Shown piece after piece: positions 19,822-35,695 of a DNA stretch of 64,000 nt. The translations under genes were made by a program, and so were the position numbers. Origin of the DNA: Deinococcus sp. LM3 (GTDB taxonomy: Bacteria; Deinococcota; Deinococci; Deinococcales; Deinococcaceae). The notes under the pieces are model-generated. The model made no database searches. It was not told the DNA's origin and was given only the letters and a program-made list of their open reading frames with translations. Where the stretch lies: the NCBI RefSeq assembly GCF_002017875.1, contig NZ_MUFV01000002.1, positions 1-64,000 of the forward strand, given 5' to 3'. How positions within the stretch are numbered: position 1 is the first letter of the stretch; the number at the start of each line of letters is the position of its first letter.

Positions 19822-21191
19822 GCCTCTCCTGTGGGATGAATGCCGGGCGTCAGCAGCTGCCCGCGCACGGTGTCGCCGAACTGCGCGCCGGTGGGCGTCT
19901 GCGTGAAGACCGGCTGGCCGCGCAGGTACGTGGCCTGCACGCGGCCCTGGAAGGTCTGGCCCCGGTAGGGGTTGCCCTGGTGGCGGTCGAACAGATCGGT
20001 GAGCTGGAAGGTCTCGTTCAGGTCGACCAGGGCGAAATCGGCGTCCAGACCGACTTCCAGCGCGCCCTTGCCGCTCAGGCGGAAGCGCCGTGCCGGGTTC
20101 AGGGCACTGACGGCCGCGATCAGTTCCAGGGGCACGCCGCGCGCCCGGTACCCGCCGTCCAGCAGGACGTTCAGGGTGGACTGCGCGCCGCTGATGCCGC
20201 CCCAGATGGCGAAGAAGTCGTCCCCGGTCTTCAGCTCGTGCGGGGCTGGCGAGTGATCCGAGCCGACCGTGTCGATCTGCCCGGCCTTCAGCGCCGCCCA
20301 GAGGGCCTCGCGGGTGCCGGCGTCCCGGATGGGCGGCGCGCACTTGAGCAGCGCGCCCAGGCGTTCGACGTCCTCGCCGGTCCAGTGCAGGTAGTGGGGG
20401 CAGGTCTCGGCGGTGACGTCCACGCCGCGCGCGCGGGCCTCGGCCGCCAGGGTCACGCCGCGCGCGGTGCTGAGGTGCACGAGGTGCAGGGCCGCGCCGG
20501 TCTCCTCGGCGAACAGGATCGCGCGGCCCACCGCCTCGGCCTCCGTGACGGGCGGGCGGGAGTCCAGGTAGTCGCGCACGCCCAGCCGCCCGTGCGCGCG
20601 GGCCACCTGCGAGAGCGTGCGCGTGAACCCGTCGCTCTCGGCGTGCGTGGCGACGATCAGTCCCAGGCGCCGCGCGGCGCGCATCCCGTCGAACAGCGTG
20701 GCGTCGTCGGCGGCCGGGAATTCATCCAGGCCGCTGTGGCTCATGAACGCCTTGAACCCGATCACGCCGCAGGCGGCCAGGTCGTCCAGTTCGCCCAGGT
20801 TCAGAGGAGTCAGGCCGCCCCACAGCCCGAAGTCCAGCCGGGCGTGCGCCTCGCCCGACGCGCGTTTCGCGTCGAAGGCCGCGCGGTTCAGGAGCGGTGG
20901 GCTGGAGTTCAGCGGCATGTCCAGCAGGCTGGTCGCGCCGCCCGCCGCGAGCGCCTGCGTGCCGGTGTCGAAGCCTTCCCAGTGGGTGCGGCCCGGTTCG
21001 TTCAGGTGCACGTGGGCGTCCACCACGCCGGGGAAGACGTGCAGGCTGGTCGCGTCGATCTCGGTGCGGGCGGGCGCGAACACGTCCAGCGCGAGGCTCA
21101 CGATCCGCCCGTCCTGCACGCCCAGGTCGGCCTGGAGGGGGCCGTGCGGCGTGACCAGCGTGCCGCCCCGGATCAGCAGGTCCAGCGCCAT
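19818..21191 (-). CDS. allB: Allantoinase
   Basis: 457-residue binuclear-metal amidohydrolase opening allantoin to allantoate. Motifs: FPGVVDAHVHLNEPGRTHWEGF (metal HxH), GVIGFKAFMSHSG (carboxylated Lys), VATHAESDG, LHLVHLSTARG, CPHYLHWTGED and GSDHSPAPHELK. These are diagnostic for AllB rather than dihydroorotase. It overlaps allC by one base (TGATG) and allE by four. No allantoin permease is seen in the window. Confidence 0.94.
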   Translation of the reverse strand: MALDLLIRGGTLVTPHGPLQADLGVQDGRIVSLALDVFAPARTEIDATSLHVFPGVVDAHVHLNEPGRTHWEGFDTGTQALAAGGATSLLDMPLNSSPPLLNRAAFDAKRASGEAHARLDFGLWGGLTPLNLGELDDLAACGVIGFKAFMSHSGLDEFPAADDATLFDGMRAARRLGLIVATHAESDGFTRTLSQVARAHGRLGVRDYLDSRPPVTEAEAVGRAILFAEETGAALHLVHLSTARGVTLAAEARARGVDVTAETCPHYLHWTGEDVERLGALLKCAPPIRDAGTREALWAALKAGQIDTVGSDHSPAPHELKTGDDFFAIWGGISGAQSTLNVLLDGGYRARGVPLELIAAVSALNPARRFRLSGKGALEVGLDADFALVDLNETFQLTDLFDRHQGNPYRGQTFQGRVQATYLRGQPVFTQTPTGAQFGDTVRGQLLTPGIHPTGEA

Positions 21192-22432
21192 CAGCGCCCT
21201 CCCTGGGCGGCAAGGTCCTGCACGAACGCCACGCCGACCCGCAGGGCCGCCTCCACGTCCTCCTGCTCGGCCATCTCGTCCGGGTGGTGACTCAGGGCGT
21301 TCGGGGAGCGCAGGAACAGCATCGCGGCGGGCATCACGTCCGCCAGGATCATGGCGTCGTGCCCGGCCCCGCTCACGAGGTCCGGAGCGGACTGGCCGAC
21401 CTGCGCAGCGGCGCGGCGCAGGCCGTCGCGGAAGGCGGGGTCCATCGGGACGGCCGGCTGCGCCATCTTGTGCGTGACGGTCAGGGTCACGCCGCGCTCC
21501 CCGGCAAAGCGCCGGGCATCCGCCAGCAGCGTGTCCAGCGCCCCGGCGCGCACCGGGTCGTGCTCGTGGCGGATATCCAGCGTGCAGTGCGCCTCGCCGG
21601 GAATCACGTTGATCGCGCCGGGCCGGGCGGTCATCACGCCGACCGTGGCGACCAGGCCGGGCACGGAGCGCGCGAGGTCCTCGGCGGCCACCGCGAAGCG
21701 CGCCGCAGCGGCCAGCGCGTCCCGGCGGTGGGCCATGGGCGTGGTCCCGGCGTGCGATGCCTGCCCCACGAAGTCCAGCAGCAGCCGGTCCTGCCCGGCA
21801 ATGGCGCTCACGACGCCCACGCTGGCCCCCGCCGCCTGAAGCACCGGGCCCTGCTCGATGTGGAATTCCAGGAAGCCCACGCTGGGGCCGGTCACCCGCG
21901 CGCCGGGCAGATCGGCCGGGCTCAGGCCGTACGCTTCCAGGGCGCCGCGTACGCTCACGCCCCGCGCGTCCTCCAGGGTCAGCAGCGGGTCCAGCGTGCC
22001 GGTCAGGGCGCGGCTCCCGATGAACGGCACGCCGAAGCGCACGCCTTCCTCCTCGCTGAACGCCAGCAGTTCCAGCGCGAACGGCAGCGGCGTGTCCCGC
22101 AGCGCCCCCGCCACCGCGAAGGCCAGCGTGACGCCCAGCACGCCGTCGAACGCCCCGGCGTTCGGGACGGTGTCCACGTGCGAGCCCAGGTACAGCGTCG
22201 GCGCGTCCGGTGAGGGTCCCTCGCGGCGCGCGCGGAGGTTCCCGGCGGCGTCCACGCGCACGCTCAGGCCCAGTTCGGCGGCCCAGGCGCTCAGGTGCGC
22301 GGTCACGTCCCGCGTGGGGGGGCTCAGGAACGTGCGGGTGATCTCGCCCGGCACCTCGGTCAGGCGCGCGAGATCCAGGCAGGCGGCGCGGGCGCGCCCG
22401 GCCAGCCCGGCGATGGGGTCGATTTCAGTCAT
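21191..22432 (-). CDS. allC: Allantoate amidohydrolase
   Basis: 413-residue M20-family hydrolase splitting allantoate to ureidoglycine, CO2 and ammonia. Metal motifs: GSHVDTVPNAGAFDG, FSEEEGVRFGVPFIGS, EFHIEQGPVLQ, and C-terminal SGAGHDAMILADVMPAAM with LSHHPDE. Homologous to the carbamoylase at 6271 but distinct, and placed by its position next to allB and allE. Start ATG overlaps the upstream malate-synthase-like gene by eight bases. Confidence 0.92.
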   Translation of the reverse strand: MTEIDPIAGLAGRARAACLDLARLTEVPGEITRTFLSPPTRDVTAHLSAWAAELGLSVRVDAAGNLRARREGPSPDAPTLYLGSHVDTVPNAGAFDGVLGVTLAFAVAGALRDTPLPFALELLAFSEEEGVRFGVPFIGSRALTGTLDPLLTLEDARGVSVRGALEAYGLSPADLPGARVTGPSVGFLEFHIEQGPVLQAAGASVGVVSAIAGQDRLLLDFVGQASHAGTTPMAHRRDALAAAARFAVAAEDLARSVPGLVATVGVMTARPGAINVIPGEAHCTLDIRHEHDPVRAGALDTLLADARRFAGERGVTLTVTHKMAQPAVPMDPAFRDGLRRAAAQVGQSAPDLVSGAGHDAMILADVMPAAMLFLRSPNALSHHPDEMAEQEDVEAALRVGVAFVQDLAAQGGR

Positions 22433-23843
22433 GCGGCATCCTTTCAGGTGGGTCGGTAAGGTTCAACCGCGCCGCCTCGGCCGGGAAGTACGCGGGCGGC
22501 GCGGCGCTCAGGACGAGGTGGTCGAGCAGTCGCGCCTCGGGCGCGTCATTCGGGGCGAGGCGGCGGCGCAGTGCGCGGTACGCCCCGGGCGTGAGGGTGC
22601 CGCCCCCGCCGAGGGGCGCGCGGACCGTCACCCACTGCCACAGCAGCGCACGCGCGAGTTCCGCCGTGGCGGTGTCCTCGATACGCCCCCCGCGTGTCAC
22701 GACGCCCTGCCCGGCCAGCCACGCGCGGAACACGTCCAGCGCCAGGCCCGCCGTGTCCAGCACCTCGGCCCCCTCAAGCGGGCCAGGGTGGGGCAGGTCC
22801 AGCAGTCGCCCGCGCGTGACCGGCACGGCATCCGGGGCGGCCGGCGGGGCGCGCAGGCCCTCACGCACAGCGTCCAGCAGCTCCGGCAGGCCCGCCCAGG
22901 CGCCCTGGAAGCCCTGCGCGGCCTCGCGGACCTTGTCGGCGCGCACGGCGTCCAGCGCGGGCTGCGGGTCGCGGGGGTCCGGGGCGACGGCCGCCGTGCC
23001 GCCCACCGCCTGCGCGCCGCGCGCCCGGCACACGTCCACCAGCGCCTGCGCGTAGGCCTGCATGGCGTCCAGGTCCATACTCAGGCCAGCGCGCGGCGGG
23101 ACCGGGCGGCCCAGGTCCGCGCCCACCGTCTTCACGAGGCTGAACACGTAATCCCAGCGCCCGGCGTTCAGCCCGAACGCCCAGTCACGCAGCGTGAACA
23201 GCAGCGCGTCGGCGGCCAGCAGGCCAGGGAACGTCTCGACTTGCAGGCAGACGCGCAGCGTGCCGCGCCCCAGGCCCAGGTGTGCCTCGGCCAGCGCCAG
23301 GGCGTCGGCCCAGACCTGCGCCTGCGCCACGGACTCCAGTTTCGGCAGGTACAGGTGCGGCGCGCGGCCCGGCCTGGCGGTCAGAAGGGCGGCGAGGTCA
23401 CACAGTGCCGCGCGGCCCGGCTGCCCGCCGAAAGGTTCGTGCGCCTCCAGCGCGTACAGTGCCCGTGGCCGCGCCAGCAGCGGGACACCGGCCGCCAGCC
23501 ACTCGGGCAGCGCCCCGTAGGCCGCCGCCACGTTCGCGTGGGTGGGCGAGAAGGTATCGTCGAAGTCGATCACGACCGCGTCCGCTCCACTGACCAGGGC
23601 GGCGCGCAGGGCGTGCAGGTCACTGGCCTCCACGATCAGTTCCGCGCGGCCCGGCCGCAGGTCGGCGGGGACGGGCGCGGCGCGGTAGTCCGGGAGGGGC
23701 GCGGGGGCAGTCGGTGTGGTGTGGTCCAGGTCGGCGCGGTTCTGGTCGGTGCGGTCCAGGTCGGCCCAGCGGTCGGCCAGGGCCGCGTGCAGCTGCGCGG
23801 CCAGTTCGCGGGCGGCGGGGGAGAGGAGGGGCGCGGCGCTCAC
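22425..23843 (-). CDS. Divergent malate-synthase-like protein in the allantoin operon
   Basis: 472 residues from a GTG start (23841-23843, complement). Its C-terminal ~400 residues align by eye to the malate synthase A at 24923: VIDFDDTFSPTHANV for ADFEDASSPTWENC, LLARPRALY for LLVRPRGWH, VETFPGLLAADALL for IETILAAFEMDEIL, FGLNAGRWDYVFS for AGLNCGRWDYIFS, RGAQAVGGTAAV for RGAPAIGGMSAF and IEDTATAELARALLWQW for MEDAATAEISRAQLWQW. The arginine, metal-binding Glu/Asp and catalytic Asp regions are all kept, so it may well be active. Expected role: condensing glyoxylate released from ureidoglycolate with acetyl-CoA; another aldol/Claisen substrate is possible. The N-terminus is Ala-rich and shorter than in true malate synthase. 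The start is uncertain. Confidence 0.75.
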   Translation of the reverse strand: MSAAPLLSPAARELAAQLHAALADRWADLDRTDQNRADLDHTTPTAPAPLPDYRAAPVPADLRPGRAELIVEASDLHALRAALVSGADAVVIDFDDTFSPTHANVAAAYGALPEWLAAGVPLLARPRALYALEAHEPFGGQPGRAALCDLAALLTARPGRAPHLYLPKLESVAQAQVWADALALAEAHLGLGRGTLRVCLQVETFPGLLAADALLFTLRDWAFGLNAGRWDYVFSLVKTVGADLGRPVPPRAGLSMDLDAMQAYAQALVDVCRARGAQAVGGTAAVAPDPRDPQPALDAVRADKVREAAQGFQGAWAGLPELLDAVREGLRAPPAAPDAVPVTRGRLLDLPHPGPLEGAEVLDTAGLALDVFRAWLAGQGVVTRGGRIEDTATAELARALLWQWVTVRAPLGGGGTLTPGAYRALRRRLAPNDAPEARLLDHLVLSAAPPAYFPAEAARLNLTDPPERMPHD

Positions 23844-23879
23844 GTGCGCCCGCCGGTGGGGGGGATCGCCATGCGCCGC

Positions 23880-23911
23880 AGCATAGGCCGCGCGCGGCGG
23901 GCCGGGATCAA
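23880..23911 (-). promoter_or_regulatory. Weak promoter candidate ahead of the malate-synthase-like/all genes
   Basis: On the minus strand TTGATC (23906-23911) and TATGCT (23880-23885), spacer 20, which is long. Would allow the catabolic genes to be transcribed apart from the IclR gene. Confidence 0.25.
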
Positions 23912-23943
23912 CCCGTCCAGCCCGGTCCACTCGCGCCGTCCGG

Positions 23944-24768
23944 TCAACCCGCCCAGCCCAGCCGCGCCCCGATCCGCGCTGCGGTTGCCTGCGCCGCCGA
24001 GAGGAAGCGCGGCACGTCCCCCGGCGTCAGGCGCGAGGTGGGCGCCGAGATGCTCAGGGCCGCCGCGACCTCGCCGCCCGCGCCGCGCACCGGAACGGCC
24101 ACGCAGCGCACGCCCAGTTCTCGCTCCTGATCGTCCAGCGCGAACCCCTGCTCTCGCACGCGGTCCAGCGCGGCCAGCACGGCGTCCGGCGTGGTCAGGG
24201 TGTGCGGCGTGAACGCCACCAGCGTTGCGGCTTCCAGCGCGGCGCGCACCTCGGCCGGATCGCGCGCGGCCAGCAGCACCTTCCCCACACCCGAGGCGTG
24301 CAGCGGCGCACTCGCGCCCGTCTGCGTGAACATCCGCACGAGCTGCGGTCCCTCCACCTGATACACGTACGCGGCCTCCAGGCCTGCCTCGCCGTGTGGG
24401 CGCAGCACCGCGAGGTTCGCACTCTCACCCAGCGCGGCGACCAGGGCGCGCATCTCGGCCCCCGCAGCGCCGGTCAGCGCCTGCGCCGCGTCGAACGCCA
24501 TGCCCACCTGATAGGCGCGCAGGCCCACCCGGTAGAGGCCGGACGCCTCGTCCCAGTCTGCGAAGCCCTGCTGCCGCAGCGTCTCCAGCAGCCGTGAGGC
24601 GGTGCTGGGCGACAGGCCGGCGGCGCGCGCCACCTGCGTCAGCGACGCCTCGCGCAGTCCGGCCAGCGCCCACAGCACGCCCAGCCCGCGTTCCAGCGTG
24701 CGCACGCTGCCCGGCGCGTCCGTACCGCGCGCCCGGCCCGCGCGGGCGCGGGGTTCGTCGCTGCTCAT
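23944..24768 (-). CDS. IclR-family transcriptional regulator, probable allantoin/glyoxylate regulator
   Basis: 274-residue repressor-type protein: winged helix at ~20-85 (VRTLERGLGVLWALAG, LTQVARAAGLSPSTASRLLETL) and effector domain to the end (GPQLVRMFTQTGASAPLHASGVGKVLLA, ERELGVRCVAVPV, ALSISAPTSRLTP). In enterobacteria AllR of this family senses allantoin/glyoxylate, so control of the surrounding all genes and malate synthase is a natural inference. The ATG (24766-24768) is formed at the junction of the mobile element R3: its A is the last base of the element and TG comes from the target duplication. GGAG five bases upstream, also inside the element, is the only SD. No other good start is visible downstream before the helix-turn-helix except GTG at residue ~22. 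Confidence 0.87.
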   Translation of the reverse strand: MSSDEPRARAGRARGTDAPGSVRTLERGLGVLWALAGLREASLTQVARAAGLSPSTASRLLETLRQQGFADWDEASGLYRVGLRAYQVGMAFDAAQALTGAAGAEMRALVAALGESANLAVLRPHGEAGLEAAYVYQVEGPQLVRMFTQTGASAPLHASGVGKVLLAARDPAEVRAALEAATLVAFTPHTLTTPDAVLAALDRVREQGFALDDQERELGVRCVAVPVRGAGGEVAAALSISAPTSRLTPGDVPRFLSAAQATAARIGARLGWAG

Positions 24769-24922
24769 ACGGACTCCGGTTGAAGGGGCTGCGAAGACCC
24801 TTCAATCCGAGCGGATGCGACTCGTAGAGCTGCCCCGCAGAGTAGGAGCCGAGCGGGTTCCGGACGTGGAGCTGACAATCCGGTGACGTTCCGGATTGTC
24901 AGCGAAACAGACGGAATCCGTT
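24768..24922 (-). mobile_element. Stop-codon-associated MITE-like element, copy R3, full form, filling the aceB-iclR gap
   Basis: 155 bp in minus orientation. Left end ACGGATTCCG (terminal T changed to A) next to the aceB stop, right end CGGAGTCCGTA next to the regulator. Duplicated target TCA on the plus strand at 24765-24767 and 24923-24925, i.e. TGA in element orientation. It contains all three hairpin modules, and hairpin 1 is a perfect 13-bp stem. The whole intergenic region is the element. Confidence 0.82.
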
Positions 24923-26500
<1,578 letters not shown>

Positions 26501-26545
26501 GGGGGTCTCCTGGGAACGGTGAGATCGGTATCAGATTTTCAGCTG

Positions 26546-26562
26546 GTGAACTTGAGTTTCAC
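26546..26562. promoter_or_regulatory. Palindromic operator candidate upstream of malate synthase
   Basis: GTGAA (26546-26550), seven bases, TTCAC (26558-26562), in the 182-base gap between divergent aceB and the DUF11 gene, 46 bases before the aceB start. A related TTCA-N5-TGAA lies just beyond, near 26579-26591. IclR proteins bind short imperfect palindromes, so this is a possible site for the regulator at 23944. Confidence 0.35.
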
Positions 26563-26682
26563 TGTACGGGAATCAGGTTCATTCTGTGAAGGCCCGCAGG
26601 TGTGTCCGGCGCAGGAACACCGACCCGCCGGCCGGTCTTGAGGAAGACGGTTGTCAGAGTCCAGAGACATACTGGGAGGTAT

Positions 26683-29145
26683 ATGCGTCTTGCCCGCCCT
26701 GCCCTGCTGATCGTTGCCCTGTGGGGACTGCTGCTGCCATCCCTGGCCGCCGCCCAGAGCGCCGCCTGCGCGCTGCCGGGTCGCGACGGCCCCACCTACG
26801 TGCGCAACACCTACTACCCCGGCAGCGGCACCGCCAGCGCGGCGGGACGCACCCTCAACCTGGGCACTCTGCGTGGCGGCACGGACGCCGCGAGTGCGCC
26901 CCTCACGCCCGGCGACCTGGTGTTTATCATCCAGATGCAGGACGGCGTGCTGAATAACTCCAACTCGGTCGCGTACGGCAACGGCAGCACCGGCCGGGGC
27001 GTGACCGACCTGCGCGACGCCGGCCACTACGAGTTCGGGGTCGTGACGGCCGTCAGCGGCTCGGTCGTGACGCTGCGCGACCCGCTGCGCTACACCTACG
27101 AATCCGGTCCCGCCACCGCCAGCGCCGCGCGCCGTTCCTTCCAGGTGTTGCGGGTGCCGCAGCACTCCGCGCTGACCCTGGGCGGCACGGTCCGCCCCCC
27201 CGCCTGGAACGGCGAGACGGGCGGCGTCGTCGTGTTCGACGTGGCCGGCACCCTGAACCTGGGCGGGGCGACCGTGGACGCCAGCGCCGCCGGGTACCGG
27301 GGCGGCGGCTCGTTCGTGGGCGGCTCGCTGACCGGGCAGAACATCCAGGATTACGCCGCGCTGTACACGACGACCACCTCGCGCGGGGCCATGAAGGCCG
27401 AGGGGTACGCCGGGACGCCCACCCTGGTGCGCGGCACGGCCGTGACCGGCGGGTACACCGGCACGCCGTCCGGACTGGCGGCCGGCGACCTGGGCTACCC
27501 CGGCGGCCTGACCGTCGCGCGCGGCGCGCCCGGCAACGCGGGCGGCGGCGGCACCCAGCACAACGCGGGTGGCGGCGGCGGTGGGAACGTCGGGACCGGC
27601 GGCACCGGCGGCTGGAGTTACGGCGTGTACCGCACCCAGGCGCAGTACGACGCGCTGGCCGCGAACGTGAAGGCGGCCTGCCGCACCCTGACGTCCGGCA
27701 CGACCACCTACTACTCCTGCCAGGGCGACGGGTCGCGCGACGTGGGTGGCCTGGGCGGGCAGGGCCTGGCGCCGGACGCCACGCGCCTGTTCGCGGGCGG
27801 CGGGGGCGGCGCGGGCGACAGCAACAACGCCGCCGACGCCGCCACAACCGCGCAGGGCAGCGGCGGCGCGGGCGGCGGCGTGATCTTCATCCGCGCGGGC
27901 GGCGTGACAGGGAGCGGCACCCTGCTCGCCAACGGGCAGGCCGGCGAGCCCGGCGGACGCGACGCGGGCGGCGGCGGCGGCGCAGGCGGCACCGTCGCGC
28001 TGGACATCCCGGCCGGCGCCGTGTCAGGTCTGAACGTGCAGGTGCGCGGCGGTGCGGGGGGCACGTCCGGACTGCCGCTGCGGGCCGGTGAGACCCAGGG
28101 CCCCGGTGCGGGCGGTGGCGGCGGCGCGGTCCTGCTCGCCCAGGGCGTGACGGTGGGCAGCGCCGACGTGAGTGGCGGCGCCGCCGGACTGAACTCCCCG
28201 GCGGCTGGCCTGAGCAACTCGTACGGCTCGCGGGCCGGGGCCGGCGGAAACGGGCAGCTGGTCTACGCGAACGACACGGCGCCGCTGCCGGGCCTGTGCA
28301 CGCCCGCGCTGACCGTCACCAAGACCACCGCGACCCCCACCCGCTTCACGACCAGTACGGCCGCCACGTACACCATCACGGTCAGTAACGCCGCCGGGCG
28401 CAGCGAGGCGACGGACGTGACCGTGCAGGACCCGGCCCTCCCGGCTGGCTTCACGTTCGCGCGGACGCAGGCGGTCACGCTGGACGGCGGCGCGACCCGC
28501 ACGGTCGTCACGGACCCCACGCCCGGCAGCGCCGCCCCGGCGTGGGGGACGTTCACCCTGCCGGCCGGGGCGAGCGTGAGCGTCACCTTCGACGTGACGC
28601 TCGCCTCGCCGGCCCCGGCCACGTACCAGAATGCCGCGCAGGCCAGTTACCTCGACCCGGCGCGGACCTCGGCGGCCGGAACGGCCACGGCGACCTTCGA
28701 CCCGCTGGGCAGCGGCGCCGAGGACGTGACGGTGTTCTCGCCGCCGCGCGTGCCTCTGCAGAAATGGGTGCGCAACGTCACGCGCGCCACGCCCTTCGGC
28801 ACGCAGGGTGGCGGGCAGCCGGGCGACATCCTGGAGTACTGCATCGCCTTCCGGAACGACGGCGGGTACGTCGCGACGAACTTCACGCTGCGCGACACGA
28901 TCCCGGCGAACTCGCTGGCGTTGCCGGCCGCGTACGGCACCTCGCCGGCCCCGGAGGGCGCGCCACTGGGCGTGCGTCTCTCGGCGCAGCAGGTGCAGTC
29001 GGGCGAGTCCACGCCCGCCGGAACGGACCTGACGGCCGCCGCCGACGCCGACGCCGCCAGCCTGAGCGCCAGTGGCCTGACGTACACCACGAACCTCGCG
29101 GCGGGTGCGGGCGGCAGCGTGTGCTTCCGCACGCAGGTCCGCTAG
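26683..29145 (+). CDS. Secreted glycine-rich DUF11-type surface protein
   Basis: 820 residues. Signal peptide 1-25 (MRLARPALLIVALWGLLLPSLAAA). Residues ~30-230 form a beta-rich region with VFIIQMQDG and LRVPQHSALTLGG, ~290-530 are strongly glycine-rich with GGGGG runs, ~555-690 is a DUF11-like Ig-fold (LTVTKTTATPTRFTTSTAATYTITVSN) and the last ~125 residues are a module also found at the end of the protein at 53854 (KWVRNVT, LEYCI, TPAGTD, CFRTQVR). No LPXTG or membrane anchor. Start ATG 26683 is behind TGGGAGGT. Function unknown; probably envelope/S-layer associated. It stands alone, divergent from aceB. Confidence 0.82.
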   Translation: MRLARPALLIVALWGLLLPSLAAAQSAACALPGRDGPTYVRNTYYPGSGTASAAGRTLNLGTLRGGTDAASAPLTPGDLVFIIQMQDGVLNNSNSVAYGNGSTGRGVTDLRDAGHYEFGVVTAVSGSVVTLRDPLRYTYESGPATASAARRSFQVLRVPQHSALTLGGTVRPPAWNGETGGVVVFDVAGTLNLGGATVDASAAGYRGGGSFVGGSLTGQNIQDYAALYTTTTSRGAMKAEGYAGTPTLVRGTAVTGGYTGTPSGLAAGDLGYPGGLTVARGAPGNAGGGGTQHNAGGGGGGNVGTGGTGGWSYGVYRTQAQYDALAANVKAACRTLTSGTTTYYSCQGDGSRDVGGLGGQGLAPDATRLFAGGGGGAGDSNNAADAATTAQGSGGAGGGVIFIRAGGVTGSGTLLANGQAGEPGGRDAGGGGGAGGTVALDIPAGAVSGLNVQVRGGAGGTSGLPLRAGETQGPGAGGGGGAVLLAQGVTVGSADVSGGAAGLNSPAAGLSNSYGSRAGAGGNGQLVYANDTAPLPGLCTPALTVTKTTATPTRFTTSTAATYTITVSNAAGRSEATDVTVQDPALPAGFTFARTQAVTLDGGATRTVVTDPTPGSAAPAWGTFTLPAGASVSVTFDVTLASPAPATYQNAAQASYLDPARTSAAGTATATFDPLGSGAEDVTVFSPPRVPLQKWVRNVTRATPFGTQGGGQPGDILEYCIAFRNDGGYVATNFTLRDTIPANSLALPAAYGTSPAPEGAPLGVRLSAQQVQSGESTPAGTDLTAAADADAASLSASGLTYTTNLAAGAGGSVCFRTQVR

Positions 29146-29149
29146 CCGC

Positions 29150-29173
29150 TGGCCCCCGGCCCCCCAGGGGCCA
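29150..29173. terminator. Bidirectional hairpin terminator
   Basis: TGGCCCC (29150-29156) and GGGGCCA (29167-29173) with a 10-base loop, between converging DUF11 and deoR-type genes. Confidence 0.5.
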
Positions 29174-29201
29174 TCCGCATCAGGGCGGTGCAGTCACGGG
29201 A

Positions 29202-29975
<774 letters not shown>

Positions 29976-30107
29976 CGGTGACCACTGTAGCGCAGTGCTG
30001 AGCAGTTCTGTTCAGGTCGGTCAGGCGGGCGGCGTGGGCTGGCAGGCTGGTAGAGGTCGCTGCTGTCGGGTTTTGCGGGCTGTCTGGGCAATGGTGGTGC
30101 AGGCCAC

Positions 30108-30137
30108 TTGTCCGCCGGGTCGGCCGGGTCGTATGCT
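30108..30137 (+). promoter_or_regulatory. Promoter candidate for fruBKA
   Basis: TTGTCC 30108-30113, 18-base spacer, TATGCT 30132-30137; predicted start near 30144, about 85 bases before fruB. Confidence 0.5.
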
Positions 30138-30154
30138 CTGAATTGCTCAAAATT

Positions 30155-30164
30155 AATCATGATT
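30155..30164. promoter_or_regulatory. Operator candidate AATCATGATT
   Basis: Perfect 10-base palindrome in the AT-rich patch 30138-30178 just after the predicted fruB transcription start, where a DeoR repressor would block transcription. Confidence 0.4.
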
Positions 30165-30228
30165 CGTCAGGAATCACCAGAACTTGAGTGCGGCCGCGCG
30201 GCAGGCGGCCCGACCCGAAGGAGGACAC

Positions 30229-32723
<2,495 letters not shown>

Positions 32724-32727
<4 letters not shown>

Positions 32728-33713
32728 CCGCCCGCCCCGGCCGGGTCGTGACCCTCACGCTGAACCCGGCGCTGGACCTGACCGTGCGCGCCGACGGCTG
32801 GCAGCGCGGGCAGGTGAACGCCGGGCAGGAGCTGCACCAGACCGCCGGGGGGAAGGGCGTGAACGTCGCCAGCATCCTTGCGGACTGGAGCCGGGCCGAC
32901 TGCAACCGCACCGGGCCGGGCGAACCACTGAGTGTCACCGCCACCGGCCTGCTCGGACAGGACAACGCCGCGCCCTTCGAGGCCCTGCTGCGCGACAAGG
33001 GCGTCACCGACGCCTTCGTGCGCGTGAGCGGCGCGACCCGCGTGGGCATCAAACTCGTGGACGGCGCGGCGCAGGAAACCACCGACCTCAACCTGCCGGG
33101 CCTGAGCGCCACGCCGGACACGCTGACCGAACTGGGCGCGGTCCTCACCCGCCTGGGTGCCGACGCCGACGTGGTCGTGCTGGCGGGCAGCCTCCCGCCC
33201 GGCGTGCCCGCCGACCACTACGCCACCCTGACGGCCGGGCTGCGCCGCGCCGGTGTGTTCGTCGCGCTCGACACCAGCGGCCCGGCCCTGACCGCCGCGC
33301 TGGCCGCGCCGGTTCTGCCGGACCTGATCAAACCCAACATCCACGAACTGGAGGCCGCGCTGGGCCGCCCCCTGACGGGCGACGCCGGGATCCTCGCCGC
33401 CGCCCGCACCCTGCTGGAACGCGGCGCGCGGATCGTGGCCGTCTCGCAGGGCGAACGCGGCGCGCTGATCGTCACGGACGCCGGGGCCGTGTTCGCCCGG
33501 CCGCCGCGCGTCACGGTCGTCAGTACCGTCGGCGCCGGGGACGCCATGGTCGCCGGACTGGTCAGCGCCCACCTGAGCGGCCTGAGCCTGGAAGGCGCCG
33601 CGCGGCGTGCCACGGGCTTCAGCGCCGGGACCATCACCCGCCTCGGCCCGCACCTGCCCGCCCCCGCCGAACTGGCCGACCTGACCGCGCAGGTCGAGGT
33701 CACGCCCGCCTGA
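32724..33713 (+). CDS. fruK: 1-phosphofructokinase
   Basis: 329-residue PfkB-family kinase converting fructose-1-phosphate to fructose-1,6-bisphosphate. Opening VVTLTLNPALDLTV, substrate motif GGKGVNVASILADW, KPNIHELEAALG, and the C-terminal signature VVSTVGAGDAMVAG with the catalytic Asp. Start ATG 32724 overlaps the fruB stop (ATGA), so translation is coupled. 55 bases separate it from fruA. Confidence 0.93.
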
Positions 33714-33768
33714 TCCTCCCGTCTGCCTGCCCCGCCCCTTTTCCAGTTCCGTCCACAGGAGTTCCCCC

Positions 33769-35607
<1,839 letters not shown>

Positions 35608-35626
35608 AGACGGACGCAAGCAGCGG

Positions 35627-35668
35627 GGGAGAGGGAGGTCACACGCGCCGGTGTGGCCTCCCTCTCCC
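35627..35668. terminator. Bidirectional hairpin terminator after fruA
   Basis: GGGAGAGGGAGGTCACAC pairs with GTGTGGCCTCCCTCTCCC (one G-T pair), 18 bp stem, 6-base loop, between converging fruA and the serine-hydrolase gene. Confidence 0.75.
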
Positions 35669-35695
35669 GTATGCCCGCTCCCGTATGCGCTGCGC

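Noticed and set aside
22425..23843. Reading this gene as a citrate lyase or HpcH aldolase
   Set aside because: The GRWDY, GLN and ED-ATAE blocks align with malate synthase A in order, including metal and catalytic positions.
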